Source of the DNA: Punica granatum
Taxonomy: Eukaryota; Streptophyta; Magnoliopsida; Myrtales; Lythraceae
NCBI RefSeq assembly: GCF_007655135.1
Contig: NC_045128.1
Span: 36,364,811 to 36,428,810, forward strand
DNA: 64,000 nt
Direction of reading: 5' to 3'
The notes below the pieces were generated by a model. It saw only the letters and a list, made by a program, of their open reading frames with translations. It was not told the DNA's origin and ran no database searches. The translations under genes were made by a program, and so were the position numbers. Positions 25,671 through 37,122 of the stretch are shown one piece after another (position 1 is the stretch's first letter; every line of letters begins with the position of its first letter).

Positions 25671-25823
25671 TTTTCGATTAATAGGGAGGCGAAGCGCCTA
25701 ATACAATGAAATAAAAAAATCTTAATAACTAATAAAGAAGTACGAGTAATCCAATTAGGTATCGAACCTAAAATATCTTGGTTATCAGGCGATAGCGTGT
25801 ACCACTATGCGATACCCTCTTTT
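25671..25823 (-). mobile_element. tRNA-derived SINE, copy 1
   Basis: On the minus strand the head reads as a tRNA-like polymerase III promoter: A-box-like ATCGCATAGTGGTA (25800-25814) and B-box GGTTCGATACC (25758-25768) at tRNA spacing, followed by a tRNA-unrelated body ending CGCTTCGCCTCCCTATTAATCG and A-rich sequence. A diverged copy sits at 55165-55320 in the same orientation. The B-box fits the GGTTCGANNCC consensus exactly; it is not a functional tRNA because no acceptor stem pairs. Confidence 0.72.
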
Positions 25824-26349
25824 AATAATAATGACACCAAAAATATATTGACAACGAAAAATGAGAAAAGCTGGATTTGATAATGTGGCATTAACTTCGA
25901 ATTAAGATCATCAAAGCTTGAGTGTGATTCTCATAACTGGTTCCCCTCCTCCCCCCCCGGATGATCAACTTCCCGTATCTTTATATTTACCATCCCTAAT
26001 CTATTCCCTTTTAAGTCCTCATCCGTAATAAAAGAGACCTTGACAATGCCAAGGAATCAACCAATCATGGTTGGTGATTGGCTGCTAAGGTGTTCCATAT
26101 TATTGTATACTAGGGGCGTGCTCACATTTTATTAGTATCCGATATCATTCGATTTCATTTGATTTGTGTCATCACTATCTGATATCATTCTATTCGTGTC
26201 ATCACATCACACCAAGAAAGCCATGGCCTCTGGCTTCCTAGTCTAATAGTTTCGTAATGAGTAAGTTCAATTTATTACTTCGAAACATTTCGCGAATATT
26301 TCTAGTTTCCCACTCATTAGGATTGAACTTACTTATCGAGTCATCTCTC

Positions 26350-26914
26350 CAGGGACAAAGCTAGGAATATCTATGGGGGGGGGGGGAATAGTCGATAGAC
26401 ATATTACTACAAGAAATTTCCAAAGGACAAATTAGTTAAAAATCTGCCGAGAAAAGTTGATTTCTCACAGATTTTCAATGAAAATGTTTCCTAGAAAAAA
26501 CTTTCGTCGAAATTTTTTCCCATGGAGTCCGTAGGGAATTAATTGTCTCATGAGAATTCGCATTATTGCTATCTTTTATTTACTTTTTTAAAAAGAGATT
26601 AAGAAAAAGAGAGAGATACGAAACTCATCGAATCTATTGTAATATAATTTTGAAATTTTCTAATACATCAAAAACAGCCGGAATAATCACTCTTCTCCTT
26701 TTACCTACACCAAAGGAAAGAGCTCCCAAATTTACTATATACCAAAGGATGGGAAGAGAATAACATGTGGATAGTTATGTATATTGAAGAGCAAAATTAG
26801 AAAGTTTTCAAATATAAGCAGGGCAAGAAGGGCATTTTCATGATAGTTGTGAGGGCATTAATAACAAATGCATCATTAAACCCACCCCCCTCCAAAACGT
26901 AGTCCCGCCCCTAG
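26350..26914. mobile_element. Degenerate TIR element remnant with embedded CACTA-like end
   Basis: Left edge CAGGGACAAAGCTA and right edge (reverse) TAGGGGCGGGACTA form a poor inverted repeat, each followed inward by a G run (12 G at 26375-26386) or C runs. Inside, TACTACAAGAAATTT (26405-26419) resembles the CACTACAAGAAA start of plant En/Spm elements. No target duplication was found. Confidence 0.35.
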
Positions 26915-28775
26915 AGATGTTGCTCTTTGGGAAATACAGTACGATGGAAGTTGTGAGTTGTGTTCGGAAGAGCCCCCAAATTTTGTCCCGTCCCTACCAT
27001 CTCTCAAGATATGCAAATTTGAACTACCCAATTTCATGACCTTATGTAAGACACTCCAAGAATAGAGATTAATCGATTACACATATTCGAGCTTTTGTGA
27101 GAAACTTAATTATAGTAGAATCTACAGTGCTTCTAGAAAATTCCAACCATTAACTAAACTAAGAAATCTAACATACGTCTCTTTTGGATTCCGATCGAGC
27201 AATATTGCACTTCGCCTTCTTCATAGGAGGGCGAGGCTAAAACTCCGACGAGACTCACAAGATGATAATCTCTAATTGTCTAAATGAATCGTGTGCATCG
27301 ACTATTTTAAAAGAACAAAATGAGAGGAGGAAATTCTCCTAAAATTATTTTTGGATTAAAATAAGATTAGTGGCTAATCAGATGCAATGAGTTGGGCAGG
27401 ACAGTGACAGGCACAAGCCAACACATACTTAGCTAGGGTTTCCTCCATTAACTATTTAGTGCAATAATTACAATAATAAATTGACAAAACCAAAAAAAAG
27501 AAGAAGATTATTTGATGGAATTAATTATGAGCCCTCCGTTCTTATTGTCAAACAAAACCATCAACTTGTTCTGTCTGCGTCAGCATACCTCATTCCTATG
27601 TTGAAAGTTGGTAGGGAGCTGCCAATCAGAATAATTATTCAGCATTGATCTTTTAATTAATGATTTAATTACACAATTAATAATAGATTGATAATAAATA
27701 ACCGTTGTAACGCGGAGGGATGGCAATGGCTTGGCTGATTTTTTATGGACTCAATTGACGAAAGTACCCTTCCTTTAGATTCCTCGTCAAGCCTGTCCCT
27801 TTTCTTGCAATTAATCAATAATAATAGAGCTTGATTCCATCTTCTCGATCATGATCGGTCCGAATTATTACTTGGTTGTCGTGTATAACTACTTAGTCCC
27901 TCTGCTAATTAGAACATCTATCGCGCGGCTGAAACGGATAGGAGTTGAAGCAAAGATGACTTTTGATGACTGATGAGGGATAAATGTTGAACAAAAGTGA
28001 AAGTATTTGAACTTTTTTTTTTTGCAAATTATGTAATTAAGATTCCAAAGGAACCTACGCAAGGATTTCCATTTTTTAAAAGAAAATTAAACATGACCGC
28101 CAAAAGTTTGGTCAATTTTACTCAATAATTTTTTTTATAAAATAAATTGATGATTAATTTTGTTAATAATTAAGTACTAAACTTCATAATTTTTTATAAA
28201 ATAAATCATCAACACATGTAATTTACAAATAAATATAGATGAATATATAAAAGGTGGCCACATAAGTAAAACCGTGATCACAAAAACAAACACGTACACT
28301 AGACATATAAAGCCGATAATATATGCTTATAAAAAGATAATGATCTTGTAATATGTATAAGTGTTTAGAAAAAAAATATAATGAATAGAAAGACGATGAA
28401 TAAGATGAGTTTTGTCGGGTATTTATAAAGAATTTAACACATTGAACTTGAAGCATATCATGTACTTCAATGAGTTCTTTTCGATTATTGAAGAAACTTT
28501 AAATTGTCAAAGATAATTATGCAAATAATCTAGAATAATTTTTAACATTCGTTGAATATAACATCAATAAAATATAGTATAAGTTCATTTTAACTGAAAA
28601 TGAAAGGTTAATTCAAGTGGAACCGATGTTATTAAATGGAGTGATTCGAAAACATCTTACCAGAAACTGAGAGTTCTCAAATGATGCTCCCACAATTCTG
28701 CTATTCCGCTTTTATATATTATATATATAGATGGGTGTCAATAAATTAAACAGGACTACCCAGAGGATCACCTAA

Positions 28776-28809
28776 TTAATAATAATAATAATATTATTAT
28801 TATTATTAA
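28776..28809 (+). repeat. AAT/ATT palindromic triplet repeat
   Basis: AAT triplets turn into ATT triplets, giving a self-complementary hairpin-forming stretch in non-coding DNA. Confidence 0.75.
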
Positions 28810-29435
28810 GGTAAGATCATTTTATTATTTCTTTTCTAGGCATATGTCATTTTCCTGATAATTACCTTTTAATTAAATAATTATTTATTTAGTTCCTCCT
28901 TGCACTTGCAAATTAAGGAAAATATCGTCACACTAGCTTTTCTTAATTAGACATGTTATAGTAAATCAAAGATCTGTATATATCAACCAATAGTTCATGA
29001 AATGATTCAATCGCCTCCACATTCTCAATGCATTCCCTCGATGATAAGAAAATTGGGAAAGCGGAAACAAAAGAAATGAATTGCAAGCGAACTCGATCAA
29101 GGAACTGTTTCATGCATGAAGGGATGTTATATAAATGTCTATGGAACAAATCAAATGATTGAGTTTGGCAATAAGTGAGGATGTGGTTTCACATTGACTT
29201 GCAGCTCATTTCAAATTTTCACCCCTTTAAGAATGATCAATAATTGTCGGAAATTTTAAAATAAAATTTATATGATAGCAAAAAAATTCAAGTTGGTAAA
29301 TCACATGTATCTTACATATAACTAAAAGTCTAAAACTGTTATCGGGTCCATTGCTACGGAATGAGGACACCTGTCCTTCATTTTTTTTTTCTATATTAAC
29401 CCTTTTCTTTTTCCATTTTGGACATTATTTCAATA

Positions 29436-29668
29436 AATTTTAAATGTTTTTCATCTTTATCCCTTCTTTTGAATTCTTCTCACATAATCGCATTCTCCAA
29501 AAATATTTCAAACTTAACATATCTTATCCCCTTTTTTCTTATATTTATCATTTTTATTTCATTTTTAATATTTTCGTACAAACTTTAAATGCTTCTCATT
29601 TTTGTCCCTCCTCTTGATTTCTTAACATATCCTTCAAAAGTATTTCAAAGTTAGCATAGCTTAGCCAC
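29436..29668 (+). repeat. Imperfect tandem duplication of about 95 bp
   Basis: AAA-TTTAAATG-TT-TCAT-TTT-TCCCT through CAAA-TTAGCATAGCTTA appears in two diverged copies, about 29436-29533 and 29578-29668. Probably part of an old element; no coding potential. Confidence 0.5.
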
Positions 29669-30330
29669 ATATAGATTTAACTAAACACATCACATTCCTG
29701 CAAAAGTAGAGTAGAATATCATTTTAATACTCACATGTATATTTATTTCCCTCAAAATAATGCTATGCATAACTTTTGTTTAAATAAAATTAGTGGAGAA
29801 GAAACAACGAATTTGGTGCTATTAGAGTATTATAATATTTTTCATTATGATGTATCGGGTTCTAACTGATCTTGCAATTCTTTCTTCCATTTTTATTTTT
29901 ATTTTTTTAAGAAAAATTTATTATCATTAAATCCTTCTCTCTACATATATATTTTTAAAGTAACAAGATAATAACAAATATATAAGATCTCAACTAATCA
30001 AACCTTACAAAAACGAAAATGTTATAAAATTGGTTAATTTCATTAAATTGATGAACTCAAGCATCTATATATTTTGAATTAATATTGTCGAAAAAAATTT
30101 TGGTTCCATATTTTACATTTGGTATTACATAGAACGGCATAGATGTTTTGCAAAAACATTGTAGTATGGTATTGTAATTCAAGAAGTAACGATATAAATA
30201 TTTAATACAAAATGTTTGCAACTAGAAAAAAAGATGATAAGATTATAATGTTAATAGTATTACATATATATAGGTACATAGTTCCTTTCTTCTCTCTGCC
30301 CTTTTTTCTAACTTATTTTCTCTATTTAAA

Positions 30331-30724
30331 TCATTCTACCTCTTAATATATAAAGCAACCTAAGAAATTAAATTTGCTTATTTAAATAGATTTCTACCCC
30401 AATACTTAAAATACAAATTTTAATATTTTTGTATTCAAATTTAGTTAATATATATAGATATATTTAAAACTTTAATACTTCATGTAAAATCCAATTATTG
30501 GAAGTTTTATTCAATAAACTAAAGTATCATACTTAAAACTAACTGAAAGTGTTAAACTAGGTTTTGATTTCAGGGAGATTTAGTATTTCGTGCTTAATAA
30601 AATATAATGGTATTTCACAAAAATAAAATAAAATAATATAATAATACTAGAAATAATAATTCTAATATATAATACTCCCACTTTGTAAGTGGACTACCGC
30701 AACGAAGTGCGGGCTAGGCCCTAG
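30331..30724 (+). mobile_element. Short non-autonomous Helitron
   Basis: Begins TCATTCTACC-TCTTAATATATAAAG directly after an A, in the style of plant Helitron 5' ends, and ends with a stem-loop CCGCA-ACGAAG-TGCGG (30697-30712) followed nine bases later by CTAG and a host T. The A|TC ... CTAG|T boundaries and the 3' hairpin are the family hallmarks. No Rep/helicase coding is present in its 394 bp. Confidence 0.62.
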
Positions 30725-31879
30725 TTTAAGTATGTATTGTTATTGTACATGCGAATGGCTCTCGCAAATCTATCAATTATGATAAGCATGACCCATGTCG
30801 ATTATGAAATATAATTGAAAAACACAAGTAGTTTTTACTTTTTATAGCTATATTGCGTGATAATAATTCAAATAATTTGATGCGTGTAAAGTTGATCGGC
30901 TTATGAGCAGTTGAAAATGACAAACATTCACGACAATTTCCATCCGTTCAATTATTTACCATTCATCACTGCTTATATTCAATGGGTTTGACTTTCCATC
31001 ATCTCTTAAGTCGCAAATTAAACCACTTATTTCGACAATAACCGCGAATGATCTAATAAGATAATGACGGGATCCGATTCTATATCAATTGTTCTGCACT
31101 TCCATTATGAAAGTTATGCTAACTGCTGTGCTGGGAGAGCTCCATTAACCATAAAATTTTATGTTCCGATGAACTAGCTCGAATTTTGAAAGACGTGAAA
31201 TAAAAGTTACCATCTATCTATCTATCCCGCACAAAAAAGAAAAAAAGAAAAAGAAAGAAAGGAATTATACCAACGACTCAACGAGAGGAAGAGATTCTAA
31301 AGGGCAATTAAATCGTGGGGTCCGTCGCGTTGTTTAGGCGTCGCACAAATTTATTATTATTATTATTTTTGAAATGATTTTACAATATTTATTGTTAAGG
31401 AGGCCAACCAATGGGGGTCCGTTACGTAAGCACACGTCGTTTTCCCTTCCCCATCATGCGCGTGGCAAAGAGCCAAACCAAACGCTTTCAATTCTTTACC
31501 TCTCCCTACCCATTTGTCTTAATTTTCTATTATTTTATTATTATCGATTCGGTTAGAATGACTCCAAATCGCAAATGTCAAAACTAAGAAGAGCCATCTC
31601 CAAGGTGTTCGAAATAAGCTGTCCAAACTTTTTGATTCTGTCAGTATATACAATACAATTCCATTAAAATACATGTCGCGGACAAAGGAGATGTAAGTAT
31701 ATCGACACATGCTCGCTTAGGAATTTAAATGAAAATATTAGACTCATGAATTTATCTTATAATTGAAAAAATGAAAAGTATAATCGTAAGTATTCAATGG
31801 AGTAAAATTAACATGGTACTATATAAATTTAATGATCAAATAACCGTGGCGGTTATTTAATAACTTCTATGATTTTAAG

Positions 31880-32760
31880 TGGGTAATTGTCCACCGAAGC
31901 CGGGAACGAAATGGCGCCGCCGCCACCCCCACTACGGGATAATCCAGGAGGGAATTGGGAATTTAGGGATGAATCCAGCCTCGGATTCCGCGGATGAAAT
32001 GGATCCAATAATTGTCGGACAGCGTATCGGAGCGTGCCACGTGGGTATCCTATAGATTCCGACGTACAATATATATATATATAATTTAACCTTTACCGGC
32101 TGGGCGGCGAGTTTCGGTTGTTCGCTGTCGTATGTGTGTGTGCTGCGAAAGCAAGTTGCTCCTCAACCTCCCAGCTAGCTCACAGCCCAGCCGAGCCGGC
32201 ATTCAAGCCGTACTCGAAACTCTTCAGATCTTCCATCGAACACCTCACATGCTCCGATGCAGGTGTGGGCCCCACAGAAGCGAGCCAGACAGAGGGAGCA
32301 TGATCCGGGAGCACCGAGTGCGTCTTGAGCCAATCAGATCACTGGAGGATGACGTCACGCGACAGCTCGGCAGAAGACCCCCCCGACCGAACAAAAATAT
32401 CGTTAAAGATGAGAGAGAGAGAGAGATAATGGGGGAAGCGACCATCTGGTAGATGGAGTATGCGACAAAATCCTCTCCTCCACTTATTATTATTATTATT
32501 ATTATTGTTGTTGTTTCCTCCGCAGCCCCCACAGGCCCAGCGTCCCCTTTCGCCACGGAAATGAACGCTTTTATTATTATCCACGGCGAAAGGACGGAGA
32601 TGCCCCCGCGTTGGGCTGACTCCGCCGGGGGCATTTCTGACTTTTGGCACATCCCGTCCCCTTCCACAGAAAACGGACTGCGCGGGGCTGTGCCTGGCAC
32701 AAGGAAGGTAGCTGATGTCAAGTCCGCTGCCTCCGGTGGGCCCGAATTACACAGTGGTCT
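31880..32760. other. GC-rich island without a recognised gene
   Basis: Composition changes sharply from the AT-rich tract. It contains a G-box core CCACGTGG at 32037-32044, an AT-rich TATA-like run near 32070-32085, and an ATT/GTT triplet run at 32483-32516. ORFs on both strands are open because of composition and show no family motif. It could be a promoter with a non-coding first exon, or an exon of a gene I do not recognise. Confidence 0.45.
32483..32516 (+). repeat. (TTA)n(TTG)n microsatellite
   Basis: About eight TTA units followed by TTG units within the GC-rich island. Confidence 0.85.
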
Positions 32761-33604
32761 CGTGTTTTTGATATTTATTTCCAGTGCCATTTACTACAAA
32801 ATAATGTTAAATCTTCCGAGTTCTCGATGTAGAGTAACATTCTCTTTAGATTTGCTTGATTTCATCTTCTTACGCTATGAAAAGCCGAGGGATCTGCACA
32901 TACGATTGAAAGTAGTGCTTAAAATGGACTCCTTCTGACATCATTCTGAACTCGTTCACCTTAGTTATGATGTTCCAGCTAATTACTATGTCCTTTCTGA
33001 GTAGGACTGAACTCAATACCCTAGTAATAAGATAACATCAAAAAAGAACTGAATCTTGATGGATCGACTGATAAGGCGAGTGGAGCACTGACTTATTCGG
33101 GGGGCCATCTTCTTTTTCCATGATGCCTTTTGACTAGTGTTGCTAAATAATCCTAAACGCTAAACTCACTTGAGTGCCGAGCATAAGACTAATGGATATC
33201 AAGTCACCGGAATCAAAATTTCCACATATGAGAAGGCATACTTATTAGTCAATTATCATTCTTGTTATGACCTCAATAAGTTAAACAAACATGGGATCCA
33301 TCTGGTCGTTCCGCAGTCTAGACTCGGGCAGTATCACCTCAGCTACCGTCGAGCCGCTCCCGCAAGCCGACGCTTACGTGGGCATTTCGGACATTTCGTA
33401 GGGCCGTCGCTTTCCGCGAAAAGTAGGCGATGATGCCCAGGTGGGGAAGCCAGGCAGAGGCATTGATATTGGAGAAGAATACTGCGGGGGCATTTCTGGC
33501 ATTCACGATCAAAATACTCAATTCAATGAGACATTTTTGGCCATCTCAGAAATCAGAGCTCCCCAAATTAAACAGTTTCCCATTTATTTATTCTTTTTTA
33601 TTAT

Positions 33605-33646
33605 TATAAATTATTATTTCCCTAATTACTCTCTCTCTCTCTCTCC
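33605..33646 (+). promoter_or_regulatory. Candidate core promoter of the zinc-finger repeat gene
   Basis: TATAAAT at 33605-33611 is followed at normal distance by a pyrimidine patch of CT repeats (33629-33646). This places transcription start near 33640 and implies a 5' leader of about 1.6 kb that must be spliced; an acceptor-like TTGTATAG ends at about 35227, ten bases before the start codon. Confidence 0.45.
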
Positions 33647-35237
33647 ATGTAAGCATTTTCCTTCCACTTGGTTCCGTCTCCGTTCTCCATTTTCTCTGTC
33701 ATGTGTTTGGTGGATGTTCTTCCTCGGCGGGATGTATTGCTCCTCAGATCTCCTGAGTCCGTATTCAAGGTGATTCTCCCTTCACCCTTCTCTCCCTGGA
33801 CTGTCCTCACATGGACAAGTACACCGCTTACTTCGCTTCACCCAGCTATGACATCACCAATCTCCCTCCTCTATCCCTTCCGTATCCGAGATTCATGCCC
33901 TGTGAAAACAGGGCAGGGTCCGTGTCAAATGTCAATCAAGGTTTTTGAGCTGAATTCGTGTGTCGACGGATTCGGGTTCCGTAATTCGTTTGATAATATC
34001 TCGCGCCCTTGTTGAATTTTCAACTCTTTTAACTTGTTTGTTTGGGTTTAAATTTTGTGGAGGGACATTCATGAATTGCTGTTCCTGAGGTGGGTTTGGT
34101 TTGTTTCTTGTTTTCTTGGACGTTTTTGGCCGATTTGTGCATTGAATCTTATATGCGAAGATAGGTGTGGGTTCTGATGCTGTATCTTTCTTGGTCTGGT
34201 TTTTGCTTGTCAGCTTGCATCCTACTTTGTCCAAGAAAAATTCTATCAAAAACTACAGATCCGATATTAGATTCTTATTCAGATTGTCATTCTGTGGTAT
34301 AGCAAAAAACTACATGAACTTGTAAACACGGGAATGGTAATATGATTTGGCCCTTGTTTATCGTAGTTTCTGAAGGGAGGTCAAAAAGGTGAATCCTTTC
34401 TGGCTGGTCAATGAAATTTCTGGTCCTTTTTTGAGCTCCTGCCTGGATCCTTGCGCTTGTGCCGGACAAATCTTCTCTTTGTCATTACATTTTTATCGGG
34501 GGCATCGGAAGAGACAATTATTTTTGAAAAATTATGTCTGAGTTGTTATATGTTTTAGAGATTACTGATGAAACTGAAAGTAAACCAGAGTTGAACCCAG
34601 CTGAATGTTCCGGCCTCTCGTATTTGGCCTATTACCATAAAGCCTCAGGAGCTGAAATTATCCAATATTTCAGGTTTTTAAATGCTTCATATGATTTTTA
34701 CTATGTGAGTTCAATAAGGTTTGTAAACATCTGCACCACACTTTTGAAGATCTTACCATATGTGTTTAAATTCTACCTTTATTGGCTGTTTGATTAGGCA
34801 GATAAGATCTATAGTTTTGAAATTGATGTTCCTCATTACCTTCTGTTTTGTATAGTTTAAAAACTGAATATTCATTGTTCGTATTTTGTTTTTCAGATTT
34901 GATGAAGCTGGACAAAAAATCAGTAGGGAGCACAAGAAGTTGTGAAGATTTTTCGCCCATCCAAACTGTCCTAATAAAAGGCTTCTATCCTAGAAACGTG
35001 ATAAGATATCCCTGGAATATAAGTTTGCTGAACTTCAGGATCTAGTGCAGTGCAAATTACTAAGATGGATAGGTCAGACACTTCGGGCTTTGTAAGTGGT
35101 GGTTGCCGGAATGATGCTATTTGTTCGCCCTCTTGCTTTGGTGTATAGAACCACTAGCACAGGGTAATAGCGACTTCTCTGCCTCTTGGACATTTTTTAT
35201 TTCCTGTGCTCTGCCATACTTGTATAGCAAATAAAAG

Positions 35238-37122
35238 ATGGATCTTAACAAGAAGAGTGCGCTGTTTTGCCACGAGATGGTACAAATGGACTACTTTGGG
35301 GACACAACTCTGCGTTTGAACTGCCTTGGTTATGGAGGCGTCAACACATCAAGACTTGGCAATAATCCCGACTGTCCTCGGGCTAAGTTCTCGGACTTAT
35401 CCGACGATGGGTGTGGGTTGGTTCTTGGATTAGGTCCCACAGCGAGCGCGTTTTATGATGGTTTCAGTGTTAGTAATAAGGTAAAAGGATTGGGTGCATT
35501 GTCATCACAGAATTTAGCTTCTGAGGGTGATTCGATACTGAAGCTTGGGCTCTCTGGAGTGACAAGGGAAGCTGCCGGCCTGCTGGAGGGTTCTGTCACT
35601 GCAGAGAATAACTGCAACACATCTCCAAACAACCACAAAGATGGTGATAGGTTGTTGATCCCTGTCATTGATGAGGGTTCCACCTCGGCAAAGAAATCAG
35701 GTGGGTACATGCCATCTCTTCTCTTAGCGCCGAGAATCGATGGCGGCAAGTTGCTGCACACACAGGAACTACTGGAGTTTGGGACAAGACCACACTGTCC
35801 TTTACAATCGCAAATGAGCTGTGACCTGTCTGCCTCGACAGAGATTTCGATGGGTGCTGTCTCCGAGCAAACGACCACCATCACATCTTCAGACCATAGG
35901 ACGGGCAGCTCAAAGAAATGCAAGTTTATAGGATGCTCAAAGGGAGCGAGGGGCGCATCAGGCTTGTGCATTGGCCATGGGGGCGGGCAGAGGTGCCAGA
36001 AGCCCGGTTGCAACAAGGGCGCAGAGAGTCGAACGGCCTATTGCAAAGCACATGGTGGGGGAAGGAGATGCCAGCATCTAGGGTGCACGAAAAGTGCTGA
36101 GGGAAAGACGGATTATTGCATTGCGCATGGTGGGGGAAGGCGATGTGGGCACCCAGGCGGATGCAAGAAGGCTGCCCGGGGAAAGTCAGGCCTCTGTATA
36201 AGGCACGGTGGGGGGAAACGGTGTAAGATGGAGGGCTGCACCCGGAGTGCCGAAGGACAAGCAGGCCTCTGCATATCTCACGGCGGGGGCCGCCGTTGCC
36301 AGTTCCCAGACTGCAAGAAAGGTGCTCAGGGGAGCACAATGTATTGCAAGTCCCATGGCGGTGGGAAGAGGTGTATATTTGCAGGATGCACCAAGGGAGC
36401 AGAAGGGAGTACGCCACTATGCAAGGGGCATGGTGGAGGGAAGCGGTGCCTCTTTGATGGTGGGGGTATATGTCCTAAGAGTGTCCATGGAGGGACAAAC
36501 TTCTGTGTGCCCACGGTGGAGGGAAGCGTTGTGCTGTGCCAGGTTGCACAAAGAGTGCGCGGGGCCGAACTGACTGCTGTGTCAGGCATGGGGGAGGGAA
36601 GCGGTGCAAGTATGTGGGATGCGGGAAAAGCGCACAGGGAAGCACTGACTTCTGCAAGGCACATGGTGGCGGAAAGAGGTGCATTTGGCCTGAGGGCAAG
36701 TGTGAGAAATTTGCCAGGGGAAAGAGTGGCCTCTGTGCTGCGCACTGCAGCATGGCCCAGGGCGGGAGACCAACCGATCAGGGCTCATCGGGCCTGGTCT
36801 CTTTCATGGACTTGTCTCTGCTTCTTCCACGAGTTTTGACAACAACCGGTCATCCTCAGGAGTCAGCATTGCTTCCGACTGCATTGAGTCGCTCAAGAGG
36901 CCTCTCGAGAGGCAGCATCTCATTCCTCCACAGGTCTTGGTCCCTCTCTCGATGAAGTCCTCTTCATCCTTCTCTGCTTTCCACGGTACTGAGAAGTCAG
37001 GGGAACGAAGCCCCTCCTTGATCAAGGGCTTCGACTCCATGATCCCTGAGGGGAGGGTCCATGGTGGAGGCCTCATGTCTCTCCTTGGAGGAAATCTTGA
37101 GAACGCGATTGGCGGAACGTAG
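35238..37122 (+). CDS. WRKY19-type zinc-finger repeat protein, with two apparent frameshifts
   Basis: Plant protein of the group often mislabelled 'probable WRKY transcription factor 19'; it has no WRKY domain. N-terminal region (start MDLNKKSALFCHEMVQ) has conserved LRLNCLGYGG and DSILKLGLSG segments. From about residue 228 a tandem array begins: units of CX4-6C X10-11 C X2 H followed by GGG(K/R)RC, about 25 residues each. Eight units read in the first frame. At about 36507-36512 a single base appears lost (GTGCCCAC where a further unit needs GTGGCCCAC) and three more units read in the next frame (RCAVPGC, RCKYVGC, RCIWPEGKC). A second 1-nt loss between about 36765 and 36800 moves to the third frame, which gives the expected C-terminus (SDCIESLKRPLERQ, GGGLMSLLGGNLENAIGGT, stop 37122). 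Intact length would be about 628. The coding exon is single. Function is unproven; nuclear regulatory role is inference. The breaks may be assembly errors or real inactivation. Confidence 0.82.

Larger units (their letters stand above)
18366..31860. other. Gene-poor AT-rich tract of about 13.5 kb
   Basis: No continuous coding region, spliceable gene or intact transposase was found on either strand. ORFs here are short and of low-complexity composition. The tract contains several AT and CA microsatellites, a 21-bp tandem repeat, an exon-like 145-bp tandem repeat, a short Helitron, a SINE and TIR/CACTA remnants, each listed separately. It reads as a transposon graveyard between the SERK promoter and the next gene. 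Confidence 0.75.

Noticed and set aside
25758..25814. A functional tRNA gene on the minus strand
   Set aside because: A and B boxes are present but acceptor and anticodon stems do not pair; a SINE with a second copy explains it better.
28776..28809. AAT/ATT inverted run considered as a terminator or CRISPR-like repeat
   Set aside because: It is a simple triplet repeat in plant nuclear DNA; no CRISPR array or bacterial signal exists in the window.
32118..32938. Overlapping ORFs on both strands of the GC-rich island
   Set aside because: Several are open through a TTA/TTG microsatellite that yields poly-Ile or poly-Asn; no family motif or splice pattern supports any.
35453..36753. Long minus-strand ORFs opposite the zinc-finger gene, rich in His, Pro and Cys
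   Set aside because: They are the composition shadow of the GGGKRC repeat array; the plus-strand repeat explains them fully.
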